DNA from: Actinomycetota bacterium
GTDB taxonomy: Bacteria > Actinomycetota > Thermoleophilia > Gaiellales > Gaiellaceae
DNA: 64,000 nucleotides
Reading direction: 5' to 3'
Assembly (NCBI GenBank): GCA_005884575.1
Contig: VAWW01000023.1
Location: 1-64,000, forward strand
Positions 43,117-51,783 of the stretch are shown in pieces. Made by a program: the position numbers and the translations under genes. The notes below the pieces were generated by a model. It saw nothing but the letters and a program-made list of their open reading frames with translations. It was not told the DNA's origin and did not search any database. Position 1 is the stretch's first letter. Each line of letters opens with the position of its first letter.

Positions 43117-44220
43117 ATGATCTCCTTCGGACGCGGCGCGCCGGCGCCCGAATGCCTTCCGGTCGACGAGCTCGCCGACTGCGCGCGCGCCGCGGTCGAG
43201 CGCGACGGCGTCACCATCCTCTCCTACGGCCCCGGCGGCGGGTACGGCCCGCTGCGCGAGTGGATCGCGGAGCGTCACGGCGTCGAGCCGGCCCGCGTGA
43301 TCCTGACGAACGGCTCGCTGCAGGGCTTCGTCTTCCTCACGCAGCACCTCCTGCGGGACGGCGGCCGCGTCGTCGTGGAGGCCCCCACGTACGACCGCCC
43401 GCTGAAGATCCTGGCCGGGCTCGGCGCGGAGATCGTCACCGTGCCGATGGACGACGAGGGGCTCGACCCGGATGCGCTCGAGGCCGAGCTCGGCCGCGGC
43501 TCGAAGCCGGCGCTGCTCTACACGATCCCGACCTTCCAGAATCCGAGCGGCCGCACCCTCTCGACCGAGCGGCGCCGCCGGCTCGTCGAGCTCGCGCGCG
43601 CCCATGAGCTGCTCGTGCTCGAGGACGATCCGTACGGGCTCGTCCGCTTCGAGGGCGAAGCGCCGCCGACGCTCTATGAGCTCGAGGGCGGCGAGCGGGT
43701 CGCATACTCCTCGTCGTTCTCGAAGACCGTGGCGCCGGGCGTGCGCGTTGGCTACTTCGTGCTTCCGGCCGAGCTCGCAGCGGCGATCGAGGCGACCGCC
43801 GTGTCCACGTACATCAGCCCGCCGTTCCTGTCGCAGGCCACCGTGCACGAGTTCATCACCCGGGGCCGGTTCGAGCCGAACCTCGAGCGGGTGCGCGGGC
43901 TGCTGAAGGCGCGGCGCGACGCGATGCTCGAGGCGTTGGAGCGCGACTTCCCCGAGGGGGCGCGCTGGAGCCGGCCCGAGGGCGGCTACTTCCTCTGGCT
44001 CGACCTGCCGGCCGGCCTGCAGACGACCGACCTCGAAGGGCCGGCGCAGGAGGCGGGCGTCGCGTTCGTCAAGGGCGCGGACTTCTTCCCGGCCGGCGCC
44101 GGCGGGGAGACCTCGCTGCGGCTCGCGTACAGCTTCGTCTCGCCGAAGGAGATCGGCGAGGGGATCGCCCGGCTCGCGTCGCTAGTCGGCGCGCCGTCGC
44201 CGGCGGCGGCGACGCTCTAG
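43117..44220 (+). CDS. PLP-dependent aminotransferase, class I/II (LysN/MocR-like)
   Basis: The 367-residue protein has fold type I features: ILSYGPGGGYGPLREWI near the start, TIPTFQNPSGRTLS, LLVLEDDPYGLVRFEG, and the PLP lysine in SSSFSKTVAPGVRVGY. The pattern is that of 2-aminoadipate/MocR-like aminotransferases without the GntR DNA-binding part. The amino-group donor and acceptor are unknown. The 3' end overlaps the convergent LapA-like gene by 39 bases. Confidence 0.9.
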   Translation: MISFGRGAPAPECLPVDELADCARAAVERDGVTILSYGPGGGYGPLREWIAERHGVEPARVILTNGSLQGFVFLTQHLLRDGGRVVVEAPTYDRPLKILAGLGAEIVTVPMDDEGLDPDALEAELGRGSKPALLYTIPTFQNPSGRTLSTERRRRLVELARAHELLVLEDDPYGLVRFEGEAPPTLYELEGGERVAYSSSFSKTVAPGVRVGYFVLPAELAAAIEATAVSTYISPPFLSQATVHEFITRGRFEPNLERVRGLLKARRDAMLEALERDFPEGARWSRPEGGYFLWLDLPAGLQTTDLEGPAQEAGVAFVKGADFFPAGAGGETSLRLAYSFVSPKEIGEGIARLASLVGAPSPAAATL

Positions 44221-44466
44221 CTGCGCGAGCAGGATCCCACCGGCGAGACCGATCGCAAGGCTGAGCAGGATCAGCCAGATCAGCGAGACGCTCGCCGTCG
44301 CGAAGACGAAGTGGACGTGCACGCTCTTGCGGTTCTCGAGCACGGCCGCAATCACGTACGCGAGCAGGAGCACGAGCGCGAGCAGCCGCACCCAGAGCAG
44401 CGGCTGCCAGCGGTCTTGGACCTCGGCGATATTCTCTTGGCTGATCGGCCCGCGGCGAAGGCGCAC
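44182..44466 (-). CDS. LapA-domain small membrane protein
   Basis: The 94-residue protein has two membrane helices (residues ~24-43 and ~58-80) separated by LENRKSVHVHFVFATASV, the pattern of LapA/DUF1049 proteins, and an Arg-rich C-terminus. LapA-type proteins act in envelope assembly in some bacteria; the role here is unknown. It is convergent with, and overlaps, the aminotransferase. Confidence 0.8.
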   Translation of the reverse strand: MRLRRGPISQENIAEVQDRWQPLLWVRLLALVLLLAYVIAAVLENRKSVHVHFVFATASVSLIWLILLSLAIGLAGGILLAQLERRRRRRRRAD

Positions 44467-44475
44467 GCGGAGAGT

Positions 44476-44649
44476 CTACGCGGCCTGTGTCGAGAGCCCT
44501 GTCAACGGTCGCGGCACGAGTCGCGGCTGCCGCGGTGGAACGAGCGAGCCGCGGCTGTGCAGCCGGAACGTCGGGCAGGTGGTCTCGCCGGCTATCGCGC
44601 ACAGCCCGGCACGATTGAAGTAGCAGTCGCTACAGGTAGGTTTGCTCAT
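44476..44649 (-). CDS. 57-residue cysteine-rich protein
   Basis: From the ATG at 44649 the protein carries four cysteines in TCSDCYFNRAGLCAIAGE and TTCPTF, spaced C-x2-C-x8-C-x6-C, suited to a zinc or iron-sulfur site. The Arg/Pro-rich tail lacks structure. A good promoter with a palindromic spacer lies 75 bases upstream. Longer in-frame starts give Pro-rich sequence without ribosome sites. Function unknown. Confidence 0.65.
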   Translation of the reverse strand: MSKPTCSDCYFNRAGLCAIAGETTCPTFRLHSRGSLVPPRQPRLVPRPLTGLSTQAA

Positions 44650-44723
44650 CGGCGGTGGAGGCGACGGGGGTCGAGGGTCGAGACTGCCGCAGCGAACCGG
44701 AATTACCACGGCCGCACGGCGGG

Positions 44724-44751
44724 ACTATAGGGTCGCGCGCGACCGAATCAA
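44724..44751 (-). promoter_or_regulatory. Sigma-70-like promoter with a palindromic spacer
   Basis: On the minus strand TTGATT (44746-44751) and TATAGT (44724-44729) are 16 bases apart. The spacer contains the perfect 14-bp palindrome GGTCGCGCGCGACC (44731-44744). This looks like an operator placed between the -35 and -10 boxes of the cysteine-rich gene. Confidence 0.55.
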
Positions 44752-44777
44752 CGGTTGTCCGGGACGAAAACTATGCA

Positions 44778-44806
44778 TTTTCCGGCAGTTTCAAAAGTGC
44801 CGAAAA
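44778..44806 (-). terminator. Hairpin after the PDZ-Lon pseudogene
   Basis: TTTTCCGGCA (44778-44787) pairs with TGCCGAAAA (44798-44806) with one bulge, seven bases beyond the stop at 44813. There is no U-run after it on the minus strand, so terminator function is uncertain. Confidence 0.35.
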
Positions 44807-44812
44807 GTCCTG

Positions 44813-45785
44813 CTAACTGACCTTTCGCGGCAACGTTGCCAATGCCCGCAACGCCTGTTGAAAGTTGCGCACAGCGATGATCCGAAGAGGCCCTGCATAG
44901 CGCCGTGCATCGCGTGCGTTATCCCCAGCGGGGACGAGGAAGACATCCATCTTCGCGTCGCGCGCGCCGTACGTCTTCTGTTTGACGCCGCCGATCGGAA
45001 TCACCCGTCCGTCGGGCGCGAGCTGGCCCGTTGCCGCGACGCGGTAGCCGCGCGCGACGTCGCGGCCGAGCTCCTCCATCACCTCGAGCGCGAACGGGAG
45101 GCCGGCGGAGGGACCGCCGACGTTGCCCGCGTCGATCGTCACCTGGAGAGGCAGCCTGACGTCCGTCGCCTGCTCCGGGAAGATCCCGATCGCCGGGAAG
45201 TTCGAGTGCGGTCGCAGGCGCGTCAGCTTGACGTGCACCGCGGTCAGCCGGTCGCCGCTGCGGACGCCGACGGTGACGACCTCGCCGATCCGGTGGCGGC
45301 CGAGCTCACGGTGCAGGTCGGCGAACGTGCGCACAGCGTGTCCGTCGAGCGAGACGATCACGTCGGTCGGCTCGAGCTGCCCGACCGCCCCGCTGCCACC
45401 CGAGGGTGCGCAGCGCGACCGCCGCCGCGATCTTCTGCGACATCTGCATCATCCGCAGGTCGATCCTGCGGGCCGTCCTGTCGTTCGTTCCGGGCGGGAC
45501 GACCTGCGTGGCCGGGACGAGCGATGCGCCGTCGCCATGCAGCACCTTTGGAAAGAGCTCGTCGAGGATGCTCGCGCGCAGCTCGAGGACGTCGACGAAG
45601 TAGATCCCGCCCGGGCCCTTCGGATCGTGCCCGCCCTGCACCTCGACGAGCGGCGCGACCGGATGAGCCGGATCCGGAACGAGCAGGTAGCTGTCCGACC
45701 GGACCTGCCACAGGATCAGGACCGTCAGCGCTAGGAGCGCGAGACCCGTAAGTGCGAGTCGCAACGGGGTCAGCGCCCGGAGCAC
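44813..45785 (-). pseudogene. PDZ-Lon (S16) protease, split by a deletion and frameshift
   Basis: The 5' part from GTG 45785 encodes a membrane helix and the N-terminal domain of YlbL-like secreted Lon proteases, ending in the expected helix QKIAAAVALRTLG. At about 45380-45402 the frame shifts; the 3' part continues with the second half of a PDZ domain (DVIVSLDGHAVRTF) and the Lon domain with catalytic Ser in GGPSAGLPFA and Lys in GGVKQKTYGA. Roughly 15-20 PDZ residues are missing at the junction. A shorter product from the GTG at 45361 could still be made. An assembly error is possible. Confidence 0.75.
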
Positions 45786-45800
45786 CCTCGGAGGATAGTG

Positions 45801-46544
45801 CTAGAGCAGGAACCTCCCGAGCCCGCCGTCGACGGGCAGTGTGACGCCGCTGACATAGCGGGCGCGGTCCGACGCGAGGAAGCACACAACGTCCCCGAAC
45901 TCCTGCGGCGTGCCCCAGCGGCGGAGCGGGATGTCCGAGACCTCGTCCTCGGTCGGCCCGTCGGGATAGAGCTGCGCGAGCCGCGGCGTGTCGATCCGGC
46001 CCGGCGCGACGCAGTTGACAGTGATGCCCTTCGGGCCGAGCTCTCGCGAGAGCGTCTTCGCCCAGCCGGTCACACCCGGGCGGACAATGTTCGAGAGCAC
46101 GAGGTTCTCGTTCGGCTCCCGTACGGCGATCGACGTGATCGCGATCAGGCGGCCGGAGCCGCTCCGCTCGAGGTCCGGCAGCAGGAGCCGGAGCAGCAGA
46201 ACGGGCGGGAGCAGCAGCAGCTCGACGGCGTGCTCCACCGCCTCCACGGTCAGGTCCTCGGCGCGGCCCGGCGGTGGGCCGCCGCTGTTCCACACGAGGA
46301 TGTCGACGCCGTGGAACGCCGCGCGCGTCTGGTCGACGAGCCGCTCGAGATCGCGCGGGCTCGTGACGTCGCCGCGCACGGCCAGCCCGCCGATCCGCTC
46401 GGCCTCGCGCTCGAGCACGTCGCGCCGCCGCGCGAACATCGCGACGTTCGCTCCCTCGGCGGCGAGCGCCTCGGCGGACGCGAGCCCCATCCCGGAGGAG
46501 GCGCCGAGGACGATCGCCGTACGGCCTTTGAGACCGAGGTCCAT
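45801..46544 (-). CDS. Atypical short-chain dehydrogenase/reductase
   Basis: The 247-residue protein has the NAD(P) motif VLGASSGMGLASAEAL, the WNSGGPPPG variant of the NAG motif, and the C-terminal VDGGLGRFLL. The catalytic Tyr-x3-Lys is absent: the helix reads ENLVLSNIVRPGVTGWAK. Substitution on an otherwise intact protein suggests a natural subgroup rather than decay. The reaction is therefore unclear. It starts 35 bases from the divergent class III aminotransferase. Confidence 0.85.
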   Translation of the reverse strand: MDLGLKGRTAIVLGASSGMGLASAEALAAEGANVAMFARRRDVLEREAERIGGLAVRGDVTSPRDLERLVDQTRAAFHGVDILVWNSGGPPPGRAEDLTVEAVEHAVELLLLPPVLLLRLLLPDLERSGSGRLIAITSIAVREPNENLVLSNIVRPGVTGWAKTLSRELGPKGITVNCVAPGRIDTPRLAQLYPDGPTEDEVSDIPLRRWGTPQEFGDVVCFLASDRARYVSGVTLPVDGGLGRFLL

Positions 46545-46579
46545 GTGGCGCCGACCCTACAGCGTTTAGGCTTTTCGGC

Positions 46580-47851
46580 ATGACCGACACCAAGCTCTGG
46601 CATCCCTTCGCAGACATGGCCGCCGTGCGCGGCGACGAGTTCGTCCTTGTGCGCGGCGAGGGCGTCTATGTCTGGGACGACGCGGGCAACCGCTACCTCG
46701 ACGGCTGCGCGAGCCTCTGGTACTGCAACGTCGGGCACGGACGCGAGGAGATCGCCGAGGCGGCGGCGAAGCAGCTGCGGACCCTCGAGACGTGGTCGAT
46801 CTTCGGCGATGTCGCAAACCCGCCGGCCCTCGAGCTCGCGGCGAAGCTCTCTTCCGTCGCGCCGATGGACGACGCGAAGGTGTTCTTCACCACGGGCGGC
46901 GGCGACGCGATCGACACCGCGGCGAAGTTCGCGCGGCTCTACTGGCAGACGACCGGGCAGCCGGAACGGCTGCACGTCATCGCCCGCACAAACGGCTACC
47001 ACGGGACGATGGCCTTCGGGACGTCGATCGGCGGGATGCCCGCGGTGCGGCAGGGTTGGGGGCCGCTCGTGCCGGAGACGTCGCAGGTGCAGTGGGACTC
47101 CCCGCAGGCGCTGCGGGACGAGATCGAGCGGCTCGGAGCAGAGCGGGTTGCGGCGTTCTTCTGCGAGCCGGTGATGGGCGCCGGCGGCGTCTTCCCGCCT
47201 CCGGCCGGCTACATCGAGGAGGTCGCGGCGATCTGCGCGGAGACGGGCGTCCTGCTCGTGATCGACGCGGTGATCACGGGCTTCGGCCGGCTGGGGGGCT
47301 GGATCGGCTGCGAGCGCTTCGGCGTCCGCCCCGACATGGTCACGTTCGCGAAGGGCGTTACGAGCGGCTACCTGCCACTGGGCGGCGTGCTCGTCTCCGG
47401 CCGCGTTGCGGAGCCGTTCTGGTCCGAGCCGGGGAAGATCATGGTCCGGCACGGACAGACGTACTCGGGTCATGCGACGGTCTGCGCCGCAGCGCTCGCG
47501 AACATCGGGATCATCGAGCGCGAGAACCTGATCCCGCGCGGGCAGGAGCTCGAGGCCGATCTCTGGAACGCGCTCGCGCCGCTCCGCGACCATCCGCTCG
47601 TGGGCGACGTCCGCGGCGGCACCGGATTGATGGGTGCGGTGCAGCTGCGGGATGACATCCTCGAGGCCGATCAGGGCGCCGGCACGAAGCTCTACAAGGC
47701 GGTGCGCTCGCACGGCGTCCTCACGCGCGCGCATGGCGTTGGCGTCGCGCTCTCGCCGCCTCTGACCGTGACTGTCGACCAGATCCGAGAGATCGGCGAG
47801 GCGATCCGCGCCGGCCTGGACGACCTCGCTGCGGTGAGCGAAGCGGCCTGA
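46580..47851 (+). CDS. Class III (omega) aminotransferase
   Basis: The 423-residue protein has the N-terminal LWHPFADMAAVRG, the GGGDAIDTAAKFAR region, VIDAVITGFGRLG binding the PLP ring, and the PLP lysine in TFAKGVTSGYLPLGG. These match beta-alanine/putrescine/omega-amino-acid:pyruvate transaminases. The donor is unknown. It is divergent from the atypical SDR and convergent with mdh; a palindromic element follows the stop. Confidence 0.93.
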   Translation: MTDTKLWHPFADMAAVRGDEFVLVRGEGVYVWDDAGNRYLDGCASLWYCNVGHGREEIAEAAAKQLRTLETWSIFGDVANPPALELAAKLSSVAPMDDAKVFFTTGGGDAIDTAAKFARLYWQTTGQPERLHVIARTNGYHGTMAFGTSIGGMPAVRQGWGPLVPETSQVQWDSPQALRDEIERLGAERVAAFFCEPVMGAGGVFPPPAGYIEEVAAICAETGVLLVIDAVITGFGRLGGWIGCERFGVRPDMVTFAKGVTSGYLPLGGVLVSGRVAEPFWSEPGKIMVRHGQTYSGHATVCAAALANIGIIERENLIPRGQELEADLWNALAPLRDHPLVGDVRGGTGLMGAVQLRDDILEADQGAGTKLYKAVRSHGVLTRAHGVGVALSPPLTVTVDQIREIGEAIRAGLDDLAAVSEAA

Positions 47852-47869
47852 AGCCGCAGCCCCGTCCGA

Positions 47870-47924
47870 GCCAGCCATGCCGGGGCCAGGCCCCGACGCG
47901 TCCGGAACGGACATGACCGCTGGC
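47870..47924. repeat. Nested palindromic element between convergent genes
   Basis: GCCAGC (47870-47875) and GCTGGC (47919-47924) enclose two further palindromes, CGGGGCC-A-GGCCCCG (47881-47895) and GTCCG-GAA-CGGAC (47900-47912). The multi-hairpin layout resembles a REP/BIME-type element and could act as a two-way terminator. Confidence 0.55.
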
Positions 47925-47932
47925 CTGGTGGC

Positions 47933-48862
47933 TCAGGTGCTGAGAACGCCGACGACCTCGCGCACGGCGCCGGCCGAGGCCTGGAGCGCCTGCTGCTCGT
48001 CGTCGGAGAGGTCGAGCTCGACGATCCCCTCGATCCCGTTCGCGCCGAGCTTCACCGGCACGCCCATGTAGAGGCCGTCGATCCCGTACTCGCCCTCCAG
48101 GTACGCGGTGCACGGGAGGACGCGCTTCTCGTCGAGCATGATCGCGTCGACCATCTGCGCGGCGGCCGCGCCGGGCGCGTACCACGCGGACGTGCCGAGC
48201 AGCTCGACGAGCTCGCCGCCGCCCTTGGCCGTGCGCTGCACCATCGCCTGAATCCGGTCCTCGGGAACGAGCTTGCGCAGCGGGACGCCGCCGACCGAGG
48301 TGTGCGAGACGACCGGCACCATCTGGTCGCCGTGCCCGCCGAGCACCATCGCGGTCACGTCCTTCACCGACGAGCCGGTGTCCCAGGCGATGAAGCTGGA
48401 GAAGCGCGCGGTGTCGAGGATCCCGGCCATCCCGCAGACGCGCTCCTTCGGCCAGCCGGAGACGTTCTTCGCCACGTGGCACATCGCGTCCAGAGGGTTC
48501 GAGACGACGATCAGGATTGCGTCCGGCGACGCGCTCACGACCTCGTTCGTCACCGACCCGACGATCTTCTCGTTCGTCTGGACGAGGTCGTCGCGGCTCA
48601 TGCCCGGCGAGCGCGGCAGACCGGCGGTGATGACGACGACGTCGGAGCCGGCGCTCTCGCCGTAGCCGTTCGAGCCGGAGACGTTCGGCTCGTAGCCGAG
48701 CACCGCGCCCATCTGGTCGATGTCGAGCGCCTTGCCCTGCGGCAGGCCCTCCTTGATGTCGACGAGCACGACGTCGGCGTAGTCGCGCTGCGCGAGCACC
48801 TGCGCGCACGTCGCGCCGACGTTGCCGGCGCCGACGACGGTGATCCTGGGACGCTCGCTCAC
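47933..48862 (-). CDS. mdh: Malate dehydrogenase
   Basis: The 309-residue protein starts at GTG 48862 ([20 protein letters not shown]). It shows the NAD motif, the [16 protein letters not shown] acidic segment and the catalytic His in [11 protein letters not shown]. The substrate loop reads [13 protein letters not shown], with arginines where malate dehydrogenases of the lactate-dehydrogenase-like type have them. It interconverts malate and oxaloacetate. The start overlaps the icd stop by four bases, so the two TCA enzymes are co-translated. Confidence 0.95.
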   Translation of the reverse strand: MSERPRITVVGAGNVGATCAQVLAQRDYADVVLVDIKEGLPQGKALDIDQMGAVLGYEPNVSGSNGYGESAGSDVVVITAGLPRSPGMSRDDLVQTNEKIVGSVTNEVVSASPDAILIVVSNPLDAMCHVAKNVSGWPKERVCGMAGILDTARFSSFIAWDTGSSVKDVTAMVLGGHGDQMVPVVSHTSVGGVPLRKLVPEDRIQAMVQRTAKGGGELVELLGTSAWYAPGAAAAQMVDAIMLDEKRVLPCTAYLEGEYGIDGLYMGVPVKLGANGIEGIVELDLSDDEQQALQASAGAVREVVGVLST

Positions 48863-49956
48863 GCCCGCACGCCTGCGCCAAGCTTCTCGATGATCGCGTC
48901 CGCAACTTCGCTCGTGCCGACCGCGGTCGGATCGTCGCGCGACGGCTTCATGTCGTACGTGACGGCCTTCCCTTCGCGGATGACCTCGGAGATCGCGGCC
49001 TCGAGCCGGTCGGCGGCCTCGTGCTCCTCGAGATGTCGCAGCATCAGCATCCCGGACAGCAGCTGCGCAATCGGGTTGACCTTGTTCTGGCCGGCGTACT
49101 TCGGCGCCGAGCCGTGCGTCGGCTCGAAGACGGCGACGCCCTCGCCGTAATTCGCACCGGGCGCGAGGCCGAGGCCGCCTATCATTCCCGCGCACAGGTC
49201 GGAGAGCACATCGCCGTACAGGTTCGGCAGCACGAGCACGTCGTACTCCTCGGGCCGCTGCACGAGCTGCATGCACATGTTGTCCACGATCCGGTCGTCG
49301 AACTCGAGGTCGGTGTTCTCCGCCGCGACCTCGCGCGCGACGCGCAGCCAGAGCCCGTCGGTGAACTTCATGATGTTCGCCTTGTGCACGCAGGTCACCT
49401 TGCGGCGTCCGTTCCTGCGCGCGTAGTCGAATGCGAACTCGAAGATCCGGCGCGTGCCGGTGACCGAGATCGGCTTGATCGAGATGCCGGCGTCGCGCCA
49501 GCGCAGCTTGCCGCCCTTCGACTCGATCCAGCGGATCAGCTCCTCGGCGTCGGGCGTGCCCTGCTCGAACTCGATCCCGGCGTAGAGGTCCTCGGTGTTC
49601 TCCCGAACGACGATCAGGTCGACGTCCTCGAAGCGGGTGCGGACGCCGGGATACGTCTTGCACGGCCGCACCTGCGCGTACATGTCGAGCTCCTTGCGCA
49701 GCGCGACGTTGACGGAGCGGAAGCCGCCCCCGACCGGCGTCGTGATCGGCCCCTTCAGCGCGACGCCCGCTTCGCGGATCGCGTCGAGCACCTCAGGCGG
49801 CAGCGGATTGCCGCCGTGTTTCTCCATCACGTCGGCGCCGGCCTCGCGCACGTCCCAGTCGAACTCGACACCCGTCGCTTCGAGGACGCGGCGGGTCGCC
49901 TCCGTCAGCTCGGGGCCGGTTCCGTCGCCGGGGATCAGAACGACACGGTGCGCCAC
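48859..49956 (-). CDS. icd: Isocitrate dehydrogenase (IDH/IPMDH family)
   Basis: The 365-residue protein reads [17 protein letters not shown] at the start, [16 protein letters not shown] and [16 protein letters not shown] in the middle, and the metal-binding [16 protein letters not shown]. The substrate-site sequence fits isocitrate better than 3-isopropylmalate, though homoisocitrate cannot be ruled out by eye. The gene is immediately upstream of mdh, supporting a TCA role. GTG start at 49956. Confidence 0.88.
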   Translation of the reverse strand: MAHRVVLIPGDGTGPELTEATRRVLEATGVEFDWDVREAGADVMEKHGGNPLPPEVLDAIREAGVALKGPITTPVGGGFRSVNVALRKELDMYAQVRPCKTYPGVRTRFEDVDLIVVRENTEDLYAGIEFEQGTPDAEELIRWIESKGGKLRWRDAGISIKPISVTGTRRIFEFAFDYARRNGRRKVTCVHKANIMKFTDGLWLRVAREVAAENTDLEFDDRIVDNMCMQLVQRPEEYDVLVLPNLYGDVLSDLCAGMIGGLGLAPGANYGEGVAVFEPTHGSAPKYAGQNKVNPIAQLLSGMLMLRHLEEHEAADRLEAAISEVIREGKAVTYDMKPSRDDPTAVGTSEVADAIIEKLGAGVRA

Positions 49957-50013
49957 GGCGGCGATTGTATGCAGCAGGTTCCGCGCTTCGCGGCAATGGT
50001 TATCGTCCTCCTC

Positions 50014-50514
50014 GTGAATCTGGCGGAGGCCGCGGCGCGGGCGGACGAGCTGGCCGGAAACGGGGCCGAGCGGGAGCTCGCGGACCTACGGAAGGAGTGG
50101 GCGGACGAGCTGGAGGGCGCCGCGCGCAGCCAGGACTACCGCGAGCGCGCCGTCGCGTACCGCGCCGTGGGGCAGTTTCGGTGGCGGCAGAAGGAGGAGC
50201 TGCTGCGTCGCGGGCTGGACGACGAGAGCCCGGCCTGCCGCGGGTCCGCGCTGATCTCGCTCGAGCTTTTGTCACGCGACCATCCGAGCACGGTGAACGG
50301 CGTGCGGCCGCTGCTGCACACGATCGCGACCGCCGACGGGAACTCCGCGGTGCGGCGGCTCGCGATCCTCTGCCTCAAGAACGGGTCGCCGCAGCGGGAC
50401 ACGATCGTCCTGCTCCAGGGGCTCGCTGCGGACGACGAGCAGGACAAGGAGATCCGCCAGTCGGCCGACAAGGTCGCGGCGCTGCTGAAGAAGCGAGGCG
50501 GCTCTCGCGCCTAG
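50014..50514 (+). CDS. Helical HEAT-like repeat protein
   Basis: From GTG 50014 the product is 166 residues. ATG 49969 would add 15 less-biased codons and leave only 12 bases to the divergent icd start, so 50014 is preferred. The sequence consists of paired helices with regular Leu/Ala spacing ([36 protein letters not shown]), as in HEAT or PBS-lyase-type repeats. Such proteins usually bind other proteins. No catalytic motif is seen. Confidence 0.7.
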   Translation: MNLAEAAARADELAGNGAERELADLRKEWADELEGAARSQDYRERAVAYRAVGQFRWRQKEELLRRGLDDESPACRGSALISLELLSRDHPSTVNGVRPLLHTIATADGNSAVRRLAILCLKNGSPQRDTIVLLQGLAADDEQDKEIRQSADKVAALLKKRGGSRA

Positions 50515-50518
50515 CGGA

Positions 50519-50695
50519 TCAGGCGCTGCCGCAGCTCGAACAGACGCGCGCTTCGATGTGGCGCCCGCAAGACGGGCAGGTGCGCTTGCGGCGACGCCAT
50601 TCGAGGGCGCTCTTCTGGATGCCGGCGACCGCCATCAGGTAGCCGACGACCAGAGTCGTCATTCCGAGGAGAGCGATGTGGGGATCGAGCGTCAT
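50519..50695 (-). CDS. 58-residue membrane-anchored zinc-ribbon protein
   Basis: From ATG 50695 (AAGGA nine bases upstream) the protein has one membrane helix (IALLGMTTLVVGYLMAVAGI) followed by a basic stretch and two cysteine pairs (CPSCGRHIEARVCSSCG), a compact zinc ribbon. The start overlaps the Xer recombinase stop as ATGA, indicating coupled translation. Its role is unknown. Confidence 0.7.
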   Translation of the reverse strand: MTLDPHIALLGMTTLVVGYLMAVAGIQKSALEWRRRKRTCPSCGRHIEARVCSSCGSA

Positions 50696-51633
50696 GTCGT
50701 GTCCTTCGTGTTCCGGCCGCCGCCTGCCTTGAAACGTGTCCGGCGCGCATGCGGATGCGCTCGAAAGTACAACTCCCGTCGCCGCCGATCGGTTACGTGG
50801 GTGTAGAGCTCGGTCGTGGAGAGGTCGGCGTGTCCGAGCATCTCCTGGACGGAGCGGAGGTCGGCGCCGCCCTCGAGCAGGTGGGTGGCGAAGGAGTGGC
50901 GGAGGAGGTGGGGGTGCACGCGCTCCGGCTCGAGTCCGGCGGCCGCCGCGAGCTTGCGGAGGATCAGGAAGGCCCCGGCGCGGGTGAGCGGTCCGCCCTG
51001 GGCGTTCAGGAACAGCTCGGGCCGGTGCCGGCGGTCCAGGTAGGGGCGGCCGCGCGCCAGGTAACGCCGAAGTGCCTCGGTTGCCTCGCGGCCGACCGGG
51101 ACGATCCGCTCCTTGTCGCCCTTGCCCGTGCAACGAACGAGGCGCCGGTCGAGGTCGATGCCGGCACCGTCGAGGCCGACGGCTTCGCTGACGCGGAGGC
51201 CGGCACCGTAGAGCAGCTCGACGAGCGCGCGGTCCCGGAGCGAGCGGGGCGTCGTCCCGCTTGCGGCTTCGATCAGGCGCTCGGCCTCGCCGGCGGAGAG
51301 CGTCCGCGGCAGCCTCCGGTGGCGGCGGGGCAGCGCGAGCTCGGCGGCGGGGTTGTCCCCGCGGGCGCCGACGAGGACCTGGTGCTTGTAGAAGGAACGC
51401 AGCGCCGCGGTGCGGCGCGCGATCGTGGCGCCGCTGAGCCCGTCGGCGCGGAGTTGGGCGAGGTAGCGTTCGAGCGTCTCGACGCCGGCCGCCGCCGGCG
51501 CCGTCGCCGGGCCGAGCCAGGCAGCGAAGTGAGCGAGGTCGCGCCGGTACGCCTCGACCGTGCGCGGCGCGAGCCGGGCCGCGGTTAGTGCGAGGAACGA
51601 GTCGACGGCGGGATCGGGAGCCTGCCCGTTCAC
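50692..51633 (-). CDS. Xer-family tyrosine recombinase
   Basis: The 313-residue protein has a SAM-like N-terminal DNA-binding domain and a C-terminal catalytic domain. The residues are present: Arg in GAGLRVSEAVG, Lys in CTGKGDKERIVP, HxxR in HLLRHSFATH, His in LGHADLSTTE and nucleophile Tyr in ELYTHV. XerC/XerD resolve chromosome dimers at dif; which of the two this is cannot be settled from sequence alone. A second Xer gene lies 150 bases upstream in the same direction. Confidence 0.92.
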   Translation of the reverse strand: MNGQAPDPAVDSFLALTAARLAPRTVEAYRRDLAHFAAWLGPATAPAAAGVETLERYLAQLRADGLSGATIARRTAALRSFYKHQVLVGARGDNPAAELALPRRHRRLPRTLSAGEAERLIEAASGTTPRSLRDRALVELLYGAGLRVSEAVGLDGAGIDLDRRLVRCTGKGDKERIVPVGREATEALRRYLARGRPYLDRRHRPELFLNAQGGPLTRAGAFLILRKLAAAAGLEPERVHPHLLRHSFATHLLEGGADLRSVQEMLGHADLSTTELYTHVTDRRRRELYFRAHPHARRTRFKAGGGRNTKDTT

Positions 51634-51783
51634 GGCGGCTCTCTCTTCGGGGCGACGCAGTCGACGCCTGCCGCCGAAGTCACACTTCCGGCACAGTCTC
51701 GTGTCCCATCCGTGCGTTTTTTCGCGATACGCTCGAAGTGGGTAAGGCGGGAGGGTCGGGACCCGGTGTACTCGCGCGTACGT

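Noticed and set aside
51634-51783. A dif site between the two Xer genes
   Set aside because: TTCGCGATACGC is present but no 28-bp pair of Xer half-sites around a central spacer could be recognised.
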